Positions 1 to 47,762 are shown, numbered from the stretch's first letter. The stretch: 60,000 bases of DNA from Liolophura sinensis (GCF_032854445.1 NC_088300.1:69974984-70034983), one strand, 5' to 3'. The notes: a model not told the origin generated them from the letters alone. Translations and numbers: made by a program.

Positions 1-67
1 CTATATTCTAAATGTCAATTCTAAATTTCTTTCATCATCTGCCCCTATTATTGCAAAATCTTTTACC

Positions 68-606
68 ATGCTAATAAACAAATGTGTTATGACCAGACAT
101 GGTTATCCCTCTTCACAAAAGGGGTTCAAAGTTGAAAACTATCATCCAATATCTGTCCTACTCAGTTTTTCAAAAATCACTGAACGACATTTACATAACT
201 GTTTATACGAGTATCTCTCAAATTTTAAATTATTGAGCAAAAATAAATGTGGTTTTTGCCCCTCTTACGCTCTTGTGGAACTGTATTGCTGAAAATGGTT
301 GAACACTGGTTTACGGCGACAGATAACACTGAAGTTATTGGAACTGTACCTGTAGACTTCAAGCAGGCATTTGATACTGTTAATCACAATATATTACTTA
401 AAAAACTTAAAGCATACAAATTCACTCAACTGCTCTTACATTCTTCCAGTGATACCTATCTAACACACAACAAATGGTTGTTTGTGGAGGAGAAATGTAT
501 AATGCTAAGGATATTAAAGCCAGTGTCTTGCAAGGCTGGTTCCATATTGCAGCCTTTACTTTTTATACTATACATAAATGATCTACCATTATTTCTAAAG
601 AACAAT
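68..606 (+). pseudogene. Decayed non-LTR (LINE) reverse transcriptase fragment
   Basis: Two overlapping reading frames together cover part of a LINE-type reverse transcriptase. The first (68-292) has NYHPISVLLSFSKITER, like the family's NYRPISxLxxxSKxxE block, followed by a decayed QxGFRP-like block (KCGFCPSYA). The second (247-630) has VPVDFKQAFDTVNHNILLKKL, the DxxKAFDxVxHxxLLxKL block carrying the first catalytic Asp, and then SILQPLLFILYINDLP, a worn form of QGSxLGPLLFxLYINDLP. The frame shifts between the halves, the QG of the QGS motif is lost, and the frame stops before the FADD catalytic box. This is an old inactive fragment, truncated at both ends (the 5' side may continue outside the window). 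The clade (Jockey, CR1 or RTE) cannot be settled from this piece. Confidence 0.85.
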
Positions 607-630
607 TTTATTATTTCTAATTATTTCTAA

Positions 631-1875
631 AGGGGCAATCTTCCACTCATTTGGCTTGTTCTCTGTATATGCGTTTCAGGGTTCCAGACAGCAGGAGGGC
701 AGAAAAGGGTCGATAATGGGGCGTCTTCCACTACCCTACTATCATATTATTAATATGTGTGGGGAGGAACCAAAGGAGATAACTGCATTAAAAATAGTGT
801 TTAGTGAGTGACAATTTTGAACTTGTTGCTAGCCCTTAGACTGACTATACAATCAGGCAACGTGTGGCTTTTAGCCTTGGACAATCTGCTCTGAGTAAAA
901 CAAGCCACTTGCTGAGTACTAACAAGGCAGAGGCTTTTAACCTGGCCATCAGTAAATGAGTTCCCAAAAACAAACTTTTCTCTCAAAATTTTGAAGAGAG
1001 AACACACAGCTGCCTGGAAGAGAGGAAAACAGACAGAGCTAAACCCTCTGCCACAAAGGCCATTGTGAAATGCTTAGGCCTGAGCAACATACACTTTTAT
1101 GGGAGACTTGAGGATGAGCTACACACAAGCTCTCAATGACACTAAAATGCACTGTTTTCTTCTGTCCCTGACAACTGTGTTTTAATAAAGGAAAGAACAA
1201 AAAATAAAGGAGTTCACGTTTGGGAATGTTTTCATTCATGCGTGAACGAGTTCCCCACTGATGCAGATAAGAAAATTTTGAGGGGAGTGTATGAACAGAA
1301 AATTACATTAGCAAAAAACATTTAAATGGATTATAATACCCCAAAGAAATGTGAAGATACTAGGTATGACCCAGTTATTAATATGTATACTGAAAGCAAA
1401 TACATTAAATGGCACACTTGTATGACAAATACTGATAGCCAAAAATTTTTAAACCTAAATTGTTAAGATGAGTATTGATTACAGATGTACTTACAAGACA
1501 AACAACCTTACAAACTAAGTAATATGTAAAAATGAAGCAGAAACAATATGAATGAATAGGTGAAAACAAATTAAGTGACTACCCCCTGTATCAGTCAATG
1601 TTGAACTCTCCAAGAACAAGCTTGCACAGCTCCACCACTTGTGAGCACTGAGTAGTTAGACACATCAGCTTAGAGAATTGGTGGGCTCCATATGAAGGGG
1701 ATAACCTGTAACAAGAGTAATTATTTTGTCACCCAAGAATTTGAAACACTGTTTAGACATTAAAATGATATTGGCAGCTGAATTACACGTGCATACAAAA
1801 CAAATGATGAAATGGTAGAAAAGAAAATATGTGTGTAATAAACTGATTATTAGCGTTAGTAGTATGTAAAGTAAC
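631..1875. other. Non-coding stretch, nothing recognised
   Basis: AT-rich sequence. Short reading frames here show no conserved motif and no coding-like composition. I see no RNA gene or tandem repeat. Confidence 0.5.
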
Positions 1876-1888
1876 ACTCTAGGTTATA

Positions 1889-2055
1889 TTTATTTCTTTA
1901 TTTTATTTGATTGGTGTTTTATGCCGTACCCAAGAATATTTCACTTATACGACGGCGGTCAGCATTATGGTGGGTGGAAACTGGGCCGAGCCCGGGGGAA
2001 ATCCATGACAATCCGCAGGTTGCTGACAGACCTTCCCACTTACGGCTGAAGAGGA
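1889..2055 (-). mobile_element. 5'-truncated tRNA-derived SINE (family A) with target-site duplication
   Basis: On the - strand this reads as the body and 3' end of the window's commonest SINE: a GGTTTCC-type body, a 'CACCATAATGCTGACCGCCG'-like block, then 'AAGTGAAATATTC' and an A/T-rich tail. It is flanked by a 13-bp direct repeat, ACTCTAGGTTATA, at 1876-1888 and 2056-2068, which marks retroposition. The tRNA-like head is missing, so the copy is 5' truncated. Confidence 0.85.
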
Positions 2056-2068
2056 ACTCTAGGTTATA

Positions 2069-2726
2069 GGCAGGAAAGAAAACAGCGATGGAATACACAG
2101 TATTTAAATGCTTAACATAACTAGACATAGTTCAACTACTACGTTTAAATTATACACACAAAAAAAAAATAAAGAGTACAAACAAGCCTGAGTTTTTGAC
2201 AAGGTGCATCGATGTGACTTTAGAGTTGACAGCGTGAACTTCACAGCGCATTTGATGAGAGTGCACATTGTATGGTCCTACTTCATGCACGCTGAAACAG
2301 AGAACAATATGAATATCAGAGAAAGCTTGAAATAAAAGAACTTGAGGGTAAATTTTAATATTTGTGAGTGAAATTTACAGCAGATAACTGCCCATGCACA
2401 TAACAAAATGAGAAATGAGAAGTGATTATTGCAAAATGGCTGTCATTTCCCCTTTGACCTTTATGAAACTGAATTTGAAAGAAATGTGTAGTGGTAATTT
2501 TGTAACATAACTTCATACTTATTTGCAGAATGCTGAGGTAGTTTCCAGCGAATTGAGATTACAGGTACAAGTGTGAAATACACAGAAAGTTTTCGTTTGG
2601 CCAGGATAAAATATGGTAGCCTGAATGTAATGTATGATAACAATACATCAAGTTAAGAATTACCAACTTGGAATGAGTGTACAATTTGCTTACATGTACT
2701 TATGTAATCGCTGAAGAATTTCCCTA
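2069..2726. other. Non-coding stretch, nothing recognised
   Basis: AT-rich and without motif-bearing reading frames or repeats that I could identify. Confidence 0.45.
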
Positions 2727-3096
2727 CGTGGGTGACACAAGGATTCGAACTTGGGTCTCCGCAGCCGACGTCCAGCGCTCTACCAACGGAGCTAAAGGGA
2801 AATTTCCACTAGCTACTGCTAGTATAAGCACTGGAAAGCTGCTCCTGTTACACTCCTCCCCACTTAAATCCTCCCCTCTCTCCCAAAACACACCCAAGAT
2901 CACTGGCCCAGAGCTCCATGCTTCTTGGAACCTGTTGGGTCAAGGTACCAGTGGAATGGTTGAAAGATTTCACTACGTCGGTCACATTCGAACTCGGGTT
3001 TCTGCAGCTGATGTCCAGCGCTCTACCAACTGAGCTAACGGGCAATTCCTGCTAACTACTGCTAGTATAAGCACTGGAAAGCTGCTCCAGTTACAC
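2727..3096 (-). repeat. Tandem pair of tRNA-like repeat units
   Basis: Two related units about 243 bp apart. On the - strand each has an A-box-like TAGCTCnGTTGGTAGAGCG and a B-box-like GTTCGAAT, spaced as in a tRNA (about 2730-2800 and 2975-3042). Both are followed on the + strand by the same block, CTACTGCTAGTATAAGCACT, at about 2811 and 3054. The acceptor and T stems do not pair properly, so these are not functional tRNAs. They look like tRNA-derived SINE heads or a dimeric SINE. Confidence 0.65.
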
Positions 3097-4269
3097 ATAT
3101 ACACTGCCGTGGAACCCAGTTGTCAATGAAACATATGTTTGTTTACACAGCCACTCAGAACAACACCCGGTGACCTAAAGCCCCTGACTAATGCACCTTA
3201 CCTACAAGATTTGTAAGTTACCGTGCCAACATACATGTACGCAACATGTGTTGATTATATTATTCATTTGATTCGTGTTTTACGTTGCAAACAAGTATTG
3301 AAAGCCAAACTGAAGTTGAAGTATAGTTGTGAAGGGCAGCGATTGCAGGAATATGCTCTGTGCGTTGTACATGAATTATAACTAAGTTAAATTGTAATTA
3401 TATAATTATAATTAAATCATAATTTAACTCAGCGACCCCACGGTGTCTTGCAATTACACTGTCTTGTAATACTGCACCCACTGATAAAATTGGGGGACGA
3501 ACAGGAGTTACCAGATAACGCCCCCTAGTGGCAAAATGGGGAACTAAAGTAATTGCTGCACCAGAAAAATCAGCATTTAGGTTCATTTACCTCTCTGTTA
3601 CTTATGACGTACTGGTCACTGCCAGGATCCCGGGTGCTCGAAACTATATATGAATCCTGATCCCCAGTCGGAATTTCAAGGTTTAAAATTCACACGTTTA
3701 AAGGCGAACCAAATGCGATTAAATGATTTTTTCATGCTATAAGGTACATGCATTAATAAAAATATGTTATTATTAAACTATAAATGCTCGGTACCATACC
3801 GGTACTGCACACAGGTACCTAATCTATAGCTGTACGTATGTGTAAATAATACACACGTGGTTGTTGTTTCACCATTTTCTACTTCGCTGTGAATTTGGGC
3901 TTTGTATTGTGGCATTTGATTGGTCGAATGACGCCCTGCCATGCTTTGTTTGTAAGATGTGATCTGATTGAGTCCAACAATTTGCGGTCAATCCATACTG
4001 TATGTCAAATATGTTCATCTCCAAGCTAACCTGGGATGTTCTCCGTGCCGAGCTGCTTTCAGCGAATGACCAATGCGTGGAGAATTCCGTCGGCAAAACT
4101 AGTCGATAAAAGTAATATAAATTTATTGAATCAGTCTAGACAAAATAAGTCTTATGATTTAATTTTGTGTCAGTGGACATTATTAAAAGTACCTAACAAG
4201 ATAAAATACCGTAATAATAGCATGCAGGAAGCAAATATGTGTGTAATATTTGTTATTGATCTCACATGA
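3097..4269. other. Upstream intergenic sequence
   Basis: Mostly AT-rich sequence between the tRNA-like repeats and the possible first exon. It contains a short SINE-tail remnant near 3262-3300 (reverse orientation) and the CTCF-like site listed separately. No coding region is recognised. Confidence 0.45.
3519..3533 (-). promoter_or_regulatory. CTCF-like binding motif
   Basis: The - strand reads TGCCACTAGGGGGCG, which fits the core CTCF consensus CCASYAGRKGGC at every position. It lies about 2.4 kb upstream of the PIK3C2 start codon. CTCF is widely conserved in bilaterians, so an insulator or loop-anchor role is possible. A single 12-bp match in 60 kb can also arise by chance. Confidence 0.4.
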
Positions 4270-4326
4270 CGGAACTGTCATGGTTGCCGGAAAGGAAAGT
4301 ACTTTCGAAATATCGACAGCTCAATC
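4270..4326 (+). promoter_or_regulatory. Possible PIK3C2 first (non-coding) exon and promoter region
   Basis: A short, less AT-rich patch has an ETS-like CCGGAA at about 4288 and ends in a perfect 5' splice site GTAAGT at 4327. The coding exon downstream has an acceptor (TTGTTCTAG, ending 5919) only 12 bases before the ATG, which implies at least one upstream untranslated exon. This patch is the best candidate I see, but nothing proves the two are joined. Transcript data would be needed. Confidence 0.25.
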
Positions 4327-5919
4327 GTAAGTTCTTGACGTTGTGGTTCATCACTTAGTGTGGTTCTATTGTTTTGATATTTATGAGTGTGTAAGTCTGA
4401 GATTTATTGATCTGAATAGAACGGAACAGCATGTGAAAACATTTGAGACCGAGATTTCCGAGTTTTTTTTTTCTGCGCCTTTTGGGGGGGCTGAACTTGT
4501 TGTGACTTTCAATTCTCAACACACCCACAACACGGCTCTTGCATACGATAGAAGATAAGAAACACAAGAACTGATGACCATGGTCACTTTTAACATTGAT
4601 CTGTAATGAGCCATATGAAAGATAAGACATGACAGTGGTGGCGACCATCTCTATATTTTATATGTCCCCGTGGGTATGGGTTTTGGGGCACTTCATACTT
4701 AAGGGGATGACAATGCTGTGCAACCAGAATTCTCATTAGCATGTCATCTAGGGGTAGATTGCAATATCATTGGCGTTGTATCAAATAATTATGCATTAAT
4801 TAACACATCTAATTACTGACTTTCACATTGGGCAAGCAAAGAAACCAGTTCATGTCTCATGACAGTTAAAAAAATATGTTCATTCTTGTAATTATTCAGG
4901 CTTGTAATCTGGAACACAGGACTGTAGAATTCAGACCTCTATATTTCGCTTTTTTTTTCTTGAAACAGTGAAGGCCATATATGCTTGTTAAAAGCAAATA
5001 CCTTTCACCAATATATAGAATATACAAGCCTGTCCGTTATACATGGGAAATCTCTGTAGTAACTTCCTAAAGGTCAGTGGTTTACCCAGGGCACAGTGGT
5101 TTCTTCCATCTGGAACTTAAACCATGAAGATATATTATGTGAAAATACTTGAGCATGGCTTTAAACAAAAAGTAATCTATCATATTAGCTGCTCCAAAAG
5201 TGGTAACATTCTAAAACTATTACTTTATCGATGTAGTCTTAGTCACAGCTAAAAATATTTGAACTTATCACCATACATGTATTTGAAAGCATGTTGTGAT
5301 TGTGTAATCTACATGTACATGCATGAGATGTTGTTAATTCAGTTCCCTTGGCTGGGTCAGCATAACATGCAGCTGTCCACATGTGTGAAGTTTTTAAGGG
5401 CCTGCTTTTCTGAGCCTGATACTGCAGAACAGGAGGTCATTCTTCCCTGCCATGGTTGCAATGGCAATTTCCATGCCAATTAAATTGCATGGATCTTTTT
5501 AACTTGCTTTTGATATTTCTCAGACAAGAATGACCCCTGACTCATAAAAAATAACAAGGTAAACCCAAAGCATACATACATACACATATAACATGTATGA
5601 AGATATACTGTAGATCTGCTATTTACAGCAGTGTGGAATTAGTCAGTCAAACCATATTTATTGTAGTATTGCTTAAATGTACAGATACATGTACATATTT
5701 TGTAATCAAGTTTTTGAAGCTGTTGATGTCCTTATACAAAAGTATTGTCTTCTTTTGCTCAAGATGGCTATGAAGTGTTTGGAGAAGACAAGATGTTACA
5801 AGACCAGGAATGCTGTGACTCAGGTGCTGCCATAAGATGAAAACTTGAATGATGACGTGCACAGCAAATGTCGACAAACTGTGATGATTAGTGTAGTATT
5901 TTACCTCTAATTGTTCTAG
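4327..5919. other. Sequence between candidate first exon and first coding exon (possible intron 1)
   Basis: AT-rich, with a polypyrimidine-like stretch and acceptor at its 3' end (5911-5919). No coding motif or repeat element is recognised. Confidence 0.4.
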
Positions 5920-5931
5920 ATATAGGATAAA

Positions 5932-40986
<35,055 letters not shown>

Positions 40987-41263
40987 CCCCTCACCGTTTA
41001 CTGCAGAGGCAACAACAAGTGACATGGACAGCATTCCAGAAAACCCTGTCATCTTTACAACTGTTACATATTTGTGAACCAGACGGAATGAAGCTTAAGT
41101 TTTAAATTACGTCTTAATTGTGAATTTGTTCTTTTTACAATTTTGTGGTTATTTATTTTTTTAACTAATGTTTCAGCGTAATGTTATATCACATCCAGTT
41201 TTTAATTTACAAAGAAATTTCAGTGTATAGTCACAGATTTTATCTGTACTGTTTTTATTAAAA
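40987..41263 (+). other. Probable PIK3C2 3' UTR start with candidate polyadenylation signal
   Basis: Sequence after the stop codon is AT-rich. The first candidate signal is ATTAAA at about 41258-41263, with a GT-rich stretch (GATGTTGTTGTCAG) just downstream. Later AATAAA hexamers occur at about 42051 and beyond, so a longer UTR is also possible. Confidence 0.4.
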
Positions 41264-42254
41264 GATGTTGTTGTCAGTAGTCTAAATTGCTGTTGTTATT
41301 GCTGGTTGTACATGAATACACAGATAATATTGTTATAGACAATTGACGCATGGTGCATTTTTACCCAAAGTCAGACAATCTGTTAGTGGGCATAACGGAC
41401 AGATTTGTGTAAGTATATGAATTCTCTTTATCAATTTACAACAGGCACTGTTTTAAAAAGTTATGATATTCAAATTAGGTATTCAGAATACTTATTCCAG
41501 AGTTCAGAAGAAAAAAGAAAATATTGCATTCTGCAATTTATATGCATGTGTTATTTCAAAAACAGAAGCAAGTGAATAGTAATTATTTTTGATTTTCCAT
41601 CGTATACCCTGGAGTTGCATGTATTATTCTGTGGTACTTGTGTGTTTCAATGCCAAGGCTTCTGTCAGAGAATAGGTAATGAAGATTCTTTTCTCATCTG
41701 TGTCACTCTGTGTACAAATATTATCTTTTTATTTTCTGCTGACCATAATTTGACTCTTAGTAGGTCTGTACCTTTTGTGGCCACAGAGTGATGTTGTCAT
41801 TTACACTTTAAACGCAGTCTGTTGTATAGGCTTATCAATAGTGCATGTATTTACAGTTCCATGAAGTGTAATGTTGGCTTATTACAAGTATCTCTTTAAA
41901 TAGTACAGCAGACACATATATATTAGCAATAGAATTAATTATTTCCACGCTGAAAGTTTTACACGTGAAATATTAGTATTGACTGAATAGAATGTGTGAA
42001 GTGTTTGGTGAGTGACGGTAAAATATTGCAAGTGAAAAATACCTACAGAAAATAAAAGGTGCCTTAAATCGTATAAATTTACATGTCTTGTTGAAAAGAA
42101 AACCATGTCTGGTTGTGTGTATAAGACCAGCATCAGTCAGGATGTCTGCATATGTGTATTTGTTTGCTAATACATGTACATAACTTGTATGCCTTTGACA
42201 TTTGGAATTATCTCCTGATGACACATCATTGGTATTTTCCCTGATGTTTATTGT
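41264..42254. other. Non-coding stretch, nothing recognised
   Basis: AT-rich, possibly distal 3' UTR. No motif-bearing reading frame or repeat element seen. Confidence 0.45.
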
Positions 42255-42950
42255 CGTACAGAAATGATCAGGTATGTGTGCACTTTAGCACAAATGACAA
42301 GGTATCTGGATAGTCCACCATAAGTGATTAGGTATGTCTACACTTTAGCACAAATGACAAGGTATCTGGATAGTTCACCACAAATAATCAGGTATTTGTA
42401 CACTTTAATACCACTGGGTCTCCGTGGCCGAGGGGATTCCCACCAATGCAGTTGCTGTGAGTTCGTCCAGCTCTTGCTGGCTTCCTCTCCAGCTGTACCT
42501 GCTGACGGTCGTGGGTTTCCCTCAGGCTCTGCGCGGTTTCCTCCCACCATAATGCTGGCCACTCTCGTATAAGTGAAATATTCTTGAGTACAGTGTAAAA
42601 TAGCAATCAAATAAATACGTTTAATACCACAAATGTTCAGGCATGTGTACACTTGCCCACAATTGATCAGGTGTGTGTACACTTGATCACAATTGATCAG
42701 GTATCTGGACACTTGGCAACAATTGATCAGGTACCTGGACACTTGGTCACAAATGATCAGGTATCTGGACACTTGGCCACAAATGATCAGGTATCTGAAC
42801 ACTTGGCCACAAATGATCAGGTATCTGGACACTTGGCAACAATTGATCAGGTATCTGGACACTTTGCAACAATTGATCAGGTATCTGGACACTTGGCCAC
42901 AAATGATCAGGTATCTGGACACCTGACCACAACTGGTCAGATATGTATAT
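42255..42950. repeat. 30-bp minisatellite split by a SINE
   Basis: Units of the form AATGATCAGGTATCTGGACA + CTTGGCCACA, 30 bp. About five lie before the SINE (42263-42413), where two unit types alternate in a 60-bp pattern, and about ten after it (42631-42945). Reading frames on both strands are open across it because 30 is divisible by three. Confidence 0.93.
42415..42619 (+). mobile_element. tRNA-derived SINE, family A, inserted into the 30-bp minisatellite
   Basis: Head TCTCCGTGGCCGAGGGGATT, B-box-like GAGTTCGTCCAGC, body GGTTTCCTCCCACCATAATG and tail AGCAATCAAATAAATA. An 11-bp target duplication, TTTAATACCAC, flanks it at 42404-42414 and 42620-42630; the duplicated bases are part of a minisatellite unit, so the array predates the insertion. 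Confidence 0.93.
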
Positions 42951-45900
42951 CTCCTCAGGCGGTGCTAAAATCACATACCCAGCCTCCATCACATGTACAT
43001 ATATCATTGCCATCATAGTGTCATGCTATAATCAATTTCAGTTTGTTTCTTTTAACATGAATGACTCACCTCATTTCAAAGTGCTTTGGACTGAAAAAAC
43101 AAGCATCAAAAGTTTATGATTGTCTGGATATACAGTTGAAATGGGCTGTAGTATAGGAGTTAAATGTCAGATTCATTTTGTACACAAGTGATTACAGTTC
43201 AAGTGAGTGTTTGTCATTAGACATAACGATACATAAGACTGTCATGAAAGCAGAAGGTATTTTTGTCACATAGAATGTACACATGCTTTGTTTCAGGTCT
43301 TTACACACAGATCTCCGCTTCATTTTAGGGCATTGAAGGTTTACTTTTTCATTTACTGAATACATGAACATGTAGTAACTACCAGTGTATACTTGTCCAG
43401 TTTTCTGCATGTCAGTTGGTGGTTTTTATCAAAGTTTGTATGGAAACAATTCCAGACAGCATCATGCATTATAGACTGAAGGCGGCTATAATAACTTCCA
43501 AGTTTCAGTCGGTTAAGACCTTTCCGCTGTATATAATGCCACAGTAGGGTTCTCACATGGGGCAGTGTGACTTGACTTCTGTAGGACGAAGTTTACAGAT
43601 ATACGACAGATCATGGGAATCCAGATTTAGTAGGTATTTAGGTATGCGTGGAAAACAGCTTACTGCATATGAGTCTGTGTTGTTACAGTTGGTGCAGTGT
43701 TATACCCAAATCAAATAAATTTATAAATAAGTTTTCCAGTGAAGAGATTTACTTAGAAATTTGTGTTACCCCAGCATGTATGCCATTGAGATGCTAACAG
43801 AAAATGATTCGCATGTCGCTTTCCAAAGTATATGTAGTTAGTTGTGGAGATGCAGAAGAAATTTGAATTTAAACTACATTTAATGATCATATAGCCCTGA
43901 AAAGAAATTTTCTTTTCAATGGTAAAAGGTTTTGTGTAAATTTAGTGTGCTGGAAGACTCTCAGAAAAAATAATTCAATGTATGATGAAATGCAAGTTCA
44001 ACATATTTAACATTGATAAACACACATCACCAAGAAGTGCACATTTGTTTTGATATCATTTATTTCCTTAAATATGTCATTAAAAGTCTTTCCTGACTGA
44101 AAATTCCTCTGTATCTGCAGATTTTTCAAATGTTGCCTTGTTATTAATGTGCAGCAGACAGAGGCTGTATGTATTAAGTTTAAATAGTGATTGAATAGCA
44201 GTATTGTAATATAGCAGCAGAAAAGGGGCTCATTGTTCTAGTGGAGCAGATCGGATTCTGCAGCAGAACATCAGGAATTGTGAGACCAACCACAGTCGTG
44301 ATGTACATACAAGTCTACAGCCTTTGTCATGTAGTTAATATTCAGATAATGACTCTGAGCTTGGATACTGAAAACTCAGGTAGTCATGGAACCTCCACGA
44401 CGACAGATCTTCAAAGGGAAACCTGATATTGTGATAAGGAAGTGTTAGCTTTCCCTGGAATAGCTGGCTGCTCTCACTGACTGCACTGCTGATTGAATGT
44501 TTTACCTTGTGATTGCACCTGTATGTGATACACAGTATGACTAACCTGCAGATCTCAACCCAGCCATTTACATGCAAGGTCTTTGTAGTGTGCTAGCTAT
44601 GAGGCTTCTACAGTATAGGTTGTTCTGTAATGAACAGTTTCTTGTTGTTAGAGGGCTTTTTTCTTTTGTTTGTTTGTTTGTTTTTGGTTTTTTGTCAAAT
44701 TATGTTTTATTTTAATAACTGATTTGTCACAAAGAGTGTAGCCTCATAACATTGTTCAGCTAAAGATCTGTACGATGTCTCTGATGCTGTTTATTCTTGT
44801 TCATGTATACCTAGATTCATGCATTGTATTTCACCTAAAGTTTAACGGTTTTCAAGTCACAAGTTTTGCTTGATTCTGATTGATTCATCCACCCTATAGA
44901 GCCACCTTTTGTTGAGTTAAGTATGGGCATCAAAAGTATCATTTAGGCCTTTAATTGCTGTTGAAAGTGTGCTTTTACGTACCAAACTTTAGATGAAATT
45001 CAGCAATATTTATCCAGTGTTTTAATCATAAAGTGTAAAATAATTTACTCATTCCCTCTTAAATCTAATGCATATTTTATTTTGTACCAGAATTTACATT
45101 TTATCCCTTGCTTCTGTAATTTTACCGACACCATTAAGTGGCCAGTGATCAGAAAATCATTTCATGTTTGTTTTTTAAGTATTTTGTGTGGTATATCATG
45201 AACAGATTAGCCTAATTCTTCTCAAATTTGGGACAAATATTAGAAGTGTTGAAAGTTGAATATTAATTTCTTTACCAGCCTTTTGGAAAAGTAAAGATAT
45301 GAGTATGATGTTCATTGGATGGTCTAACAATGTGAGAAAAAAAAAACTCAGTATTCCTGCTAGAAGTACATGCATGTTGACTAAAATGAGCAGACCAAAG
45401 GTGTCCCAAATTTTAAAAGAAATAGGGTCATTGCATGAGTGCAGCAATATTATCCCATCTTATCTACCATTCATGTAACAGTAATGGAAATATGTAGCTA
45501 GTTTTATTCCAGTGGTTTCCGTATCAACGTTCTATCCTTGTTTTATGTATTTGATATCTTATTGCATATGTTCATAATACATGCATGGCAAAAATTTCAT
45601 ATTAGCAAACAGTGAAGTAATTATGCACACGCCAGAGGACACATTGCAACGAAATTAAGTTTTTTAAATTCATAAAATGAAGATACCAGGTGTTGAAGCT
45701 TTATTCATATTAATTTTGTTCTTTCACATTCTTAATATCAGATACAGGCAAGTAAAGGCATACTAGCAAGCTATGAAAATATCTGGGGAGAAAATGGATG
45801 TGTTAGTGAAATTGTCTTGCATGGAAAATATCCAGTTTGAGTAAATATTTGTAGCTGAAATACCAAAAGGAAAGAATCCATGGGGAGTGTATGTCCCAAG

Positions 45901-46995
45901 TCCTTGATCAATTTAATACAGACATTGTTCCTGTCTTTGCTATTAATTCACCTATTCAGTTGTACGAAGATTGAAATAACATTCAAGGAAATCATATTGT
46001 TTATTCTCGAACTTCAGGATTTAATAAAATATCTAAATTTCTTTATGAATTTAAATAAGCATGTAAATAGGGTCTACTTTATGACGGAATGAATGAACAG
46101 ATAATGTAGTACAGTGTAGGAAACAATTCACACATTTATCTGTTTTGAAACATCTTCATGTGGAAGGTGAGTAAAGCAATTATCAGGTATTCTAAATAGT
46201 AATCATGTGTGTATTTGGAAAGGGTAAAGCCAAGTATAGTGCAGATATCTTAGTTAATACTTTATAATCAGCTAATAATATTGCAAATGTTGTCAAGCAG
46301 TATCATGCTGTTTTCTTTAGAGATTGCTTGACTGCTGCAAACAGCTCTTTTTTTGTGTGTGTGTGGTTTCTTTGTTAGTAACCATTATGGTGTGTACTCA
46401 AAACAGGCTTCGTGAAATCTGAATTATTTTTGGAATACATTTTTAATACAATAACCGAACATGCAGCAATAAAGCCAATTTGTTTATACTGTAGTATTTT
46501 CGAGACAAAATTGATATCGTGTAGGAAAGCTTAGTATCAGTTGTGATAATAAATTGACTCGTATTGTCTATCCAGGACTGCGTGGCTCCTGTTTGCAAGG
46601 TGTGACTGTAAGGACCACTTGGTTAGTTGGATATGAGGCAGTTTGAACCAACAAAATGGTCAGAGTTTATACAGTTTAGTAAACTATTTAAAATTAAAAA
46701 GCAATATTATATATCGACCCATCATGTGTTGTAAACACGTACATGTAATTATCTTTGTGTGTGGAAAATAAAAATTAATGTTACCAACAACAAATGGCCA
46801 TTTTGTTTAAAGTGTGTTAATATATAAAATAAGACTATTACATGCATATCAGGAGGAAATTATTGAAGCCATACATGTTTATACATTAATAATGCTTGAA
46901 CTTCAGGATGCACAACACATTTGTATCTGTGATCACAAAAGTGATGCAGATATATGTACAATTTACAGCACCGAGCATCTATCATTATCACAATG
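42951..46995. other. Non-coding stretch, nothing recognised
   Basis: Long AT-rich region. There is a short TTTG repeat near 44667-44690. Reading frames up to about 80 codons lack recognisable motifs. I see no exon, RNA gene or mobile element that I can defend. Confidence 0.5.
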
Positions 46996-47155
46996 GTGAT
47001 AATGTTTTCAAAAAATGTTCAAAAAGGGAGCGGGATATGGACTAGTTATTAAAGGCACTTGTCTTTCAGCCGCAACGACAGCGTTCAAGTTCAATCCCAG
47101 CCTTTGGCATGGTAATTTAAGATTCCTTCGGTCTTAGTATTAATTCACCGGTTTG

Positions 47156-47525
47156 GTGGCCTAATCACCAGATCGTCTGCCTTGAAGTGGAGAGCTCCAG
47201 GATCAAACTGGATCTGTCATACCAAAGACTTTTTTTTTTTTTAAAATGGTACTTGTTGCTACCACACTTGACGCACAGCCTTGAGAGGTTAGAACAAGGA
47301 AACAGGACTGGTTGGCCAGGCGTCAGGAAAATGTGACTAGGTGGAGTGTCATGTCTGATGTCTTCAGCATGATACATTAGTGGCAGCAGCATTTTAGTGG
47401 CATGAACTCGCCCTGCCACAAGAAAACAGTATATATACACACGCCTAATGACCCTTTGTCCTCATTTGACTGACAAATTGTCAAAGCACAACGTTAAACA
47501 CCAATCGTTCATTCATTCATTCAGT
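47156..47525 (+). mobile_element. SINE, family B (related to the copy at 15507)
   Basis: Degenerate tRNA-like head (CCAGATCGTCTGCCTTGAAG, then GATCAAACTGGATC), a poly-T-like insertion, a body shared with the antisense copy at 47980-48262 (AATGGTACTTGTTGCT, GTGTCATG...GATGTCTTCAGCATGATAC), and the tail TGACTGACAAATTGTCAAAG, ACGTTAAACACC and ATTCATTCATTCA. Confidence 0.75.
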
Positions 47526-47654
47526 GTTAACTGGGCCTTAGAGACAATAAACGGTCGAGGATGCTCATGTGGCTATTTGTGTAATCTAACATTCACTGAA
47601 AACAATATGTCTGTCACCAATGTAGTGTGCAAAAGGTCGTCAGTAACTTGCTAA

Positions 47655-47762
47655 TAGTGGTCATGATTTTCCCAGGGCGATCTAGTTTGGTTTCATCGCT
47701 CAAACTGACAGCCATTGTGTAGGCGAAAAATTCTTGAGAATGGCGTTAAACAATAAAGTGAA
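47655..47762 (+). mobile_element. Degenerate 3' part of family A SINE
   Basis: Worn copy recognised by GTTTCATCGCTCAAACTGAC-like body, GTAGGCGAAAAATTCTTGAG, then AATGGCGTTAAACAATAAAG. No head. Confidence 0.55.

Noticed and set aside
2727-2800. Functional tRNA gene on the - strand
   Set aside because: A and B boxes are present, but the acceptor and T stems do not pair and a diverged second copy lies beside it.
42338-42922. A 194-codon antisense frame
   Set aside because: It runs through the 30-bp minisatellite and the SINE. The repetitive peptide is a result of the unit length.
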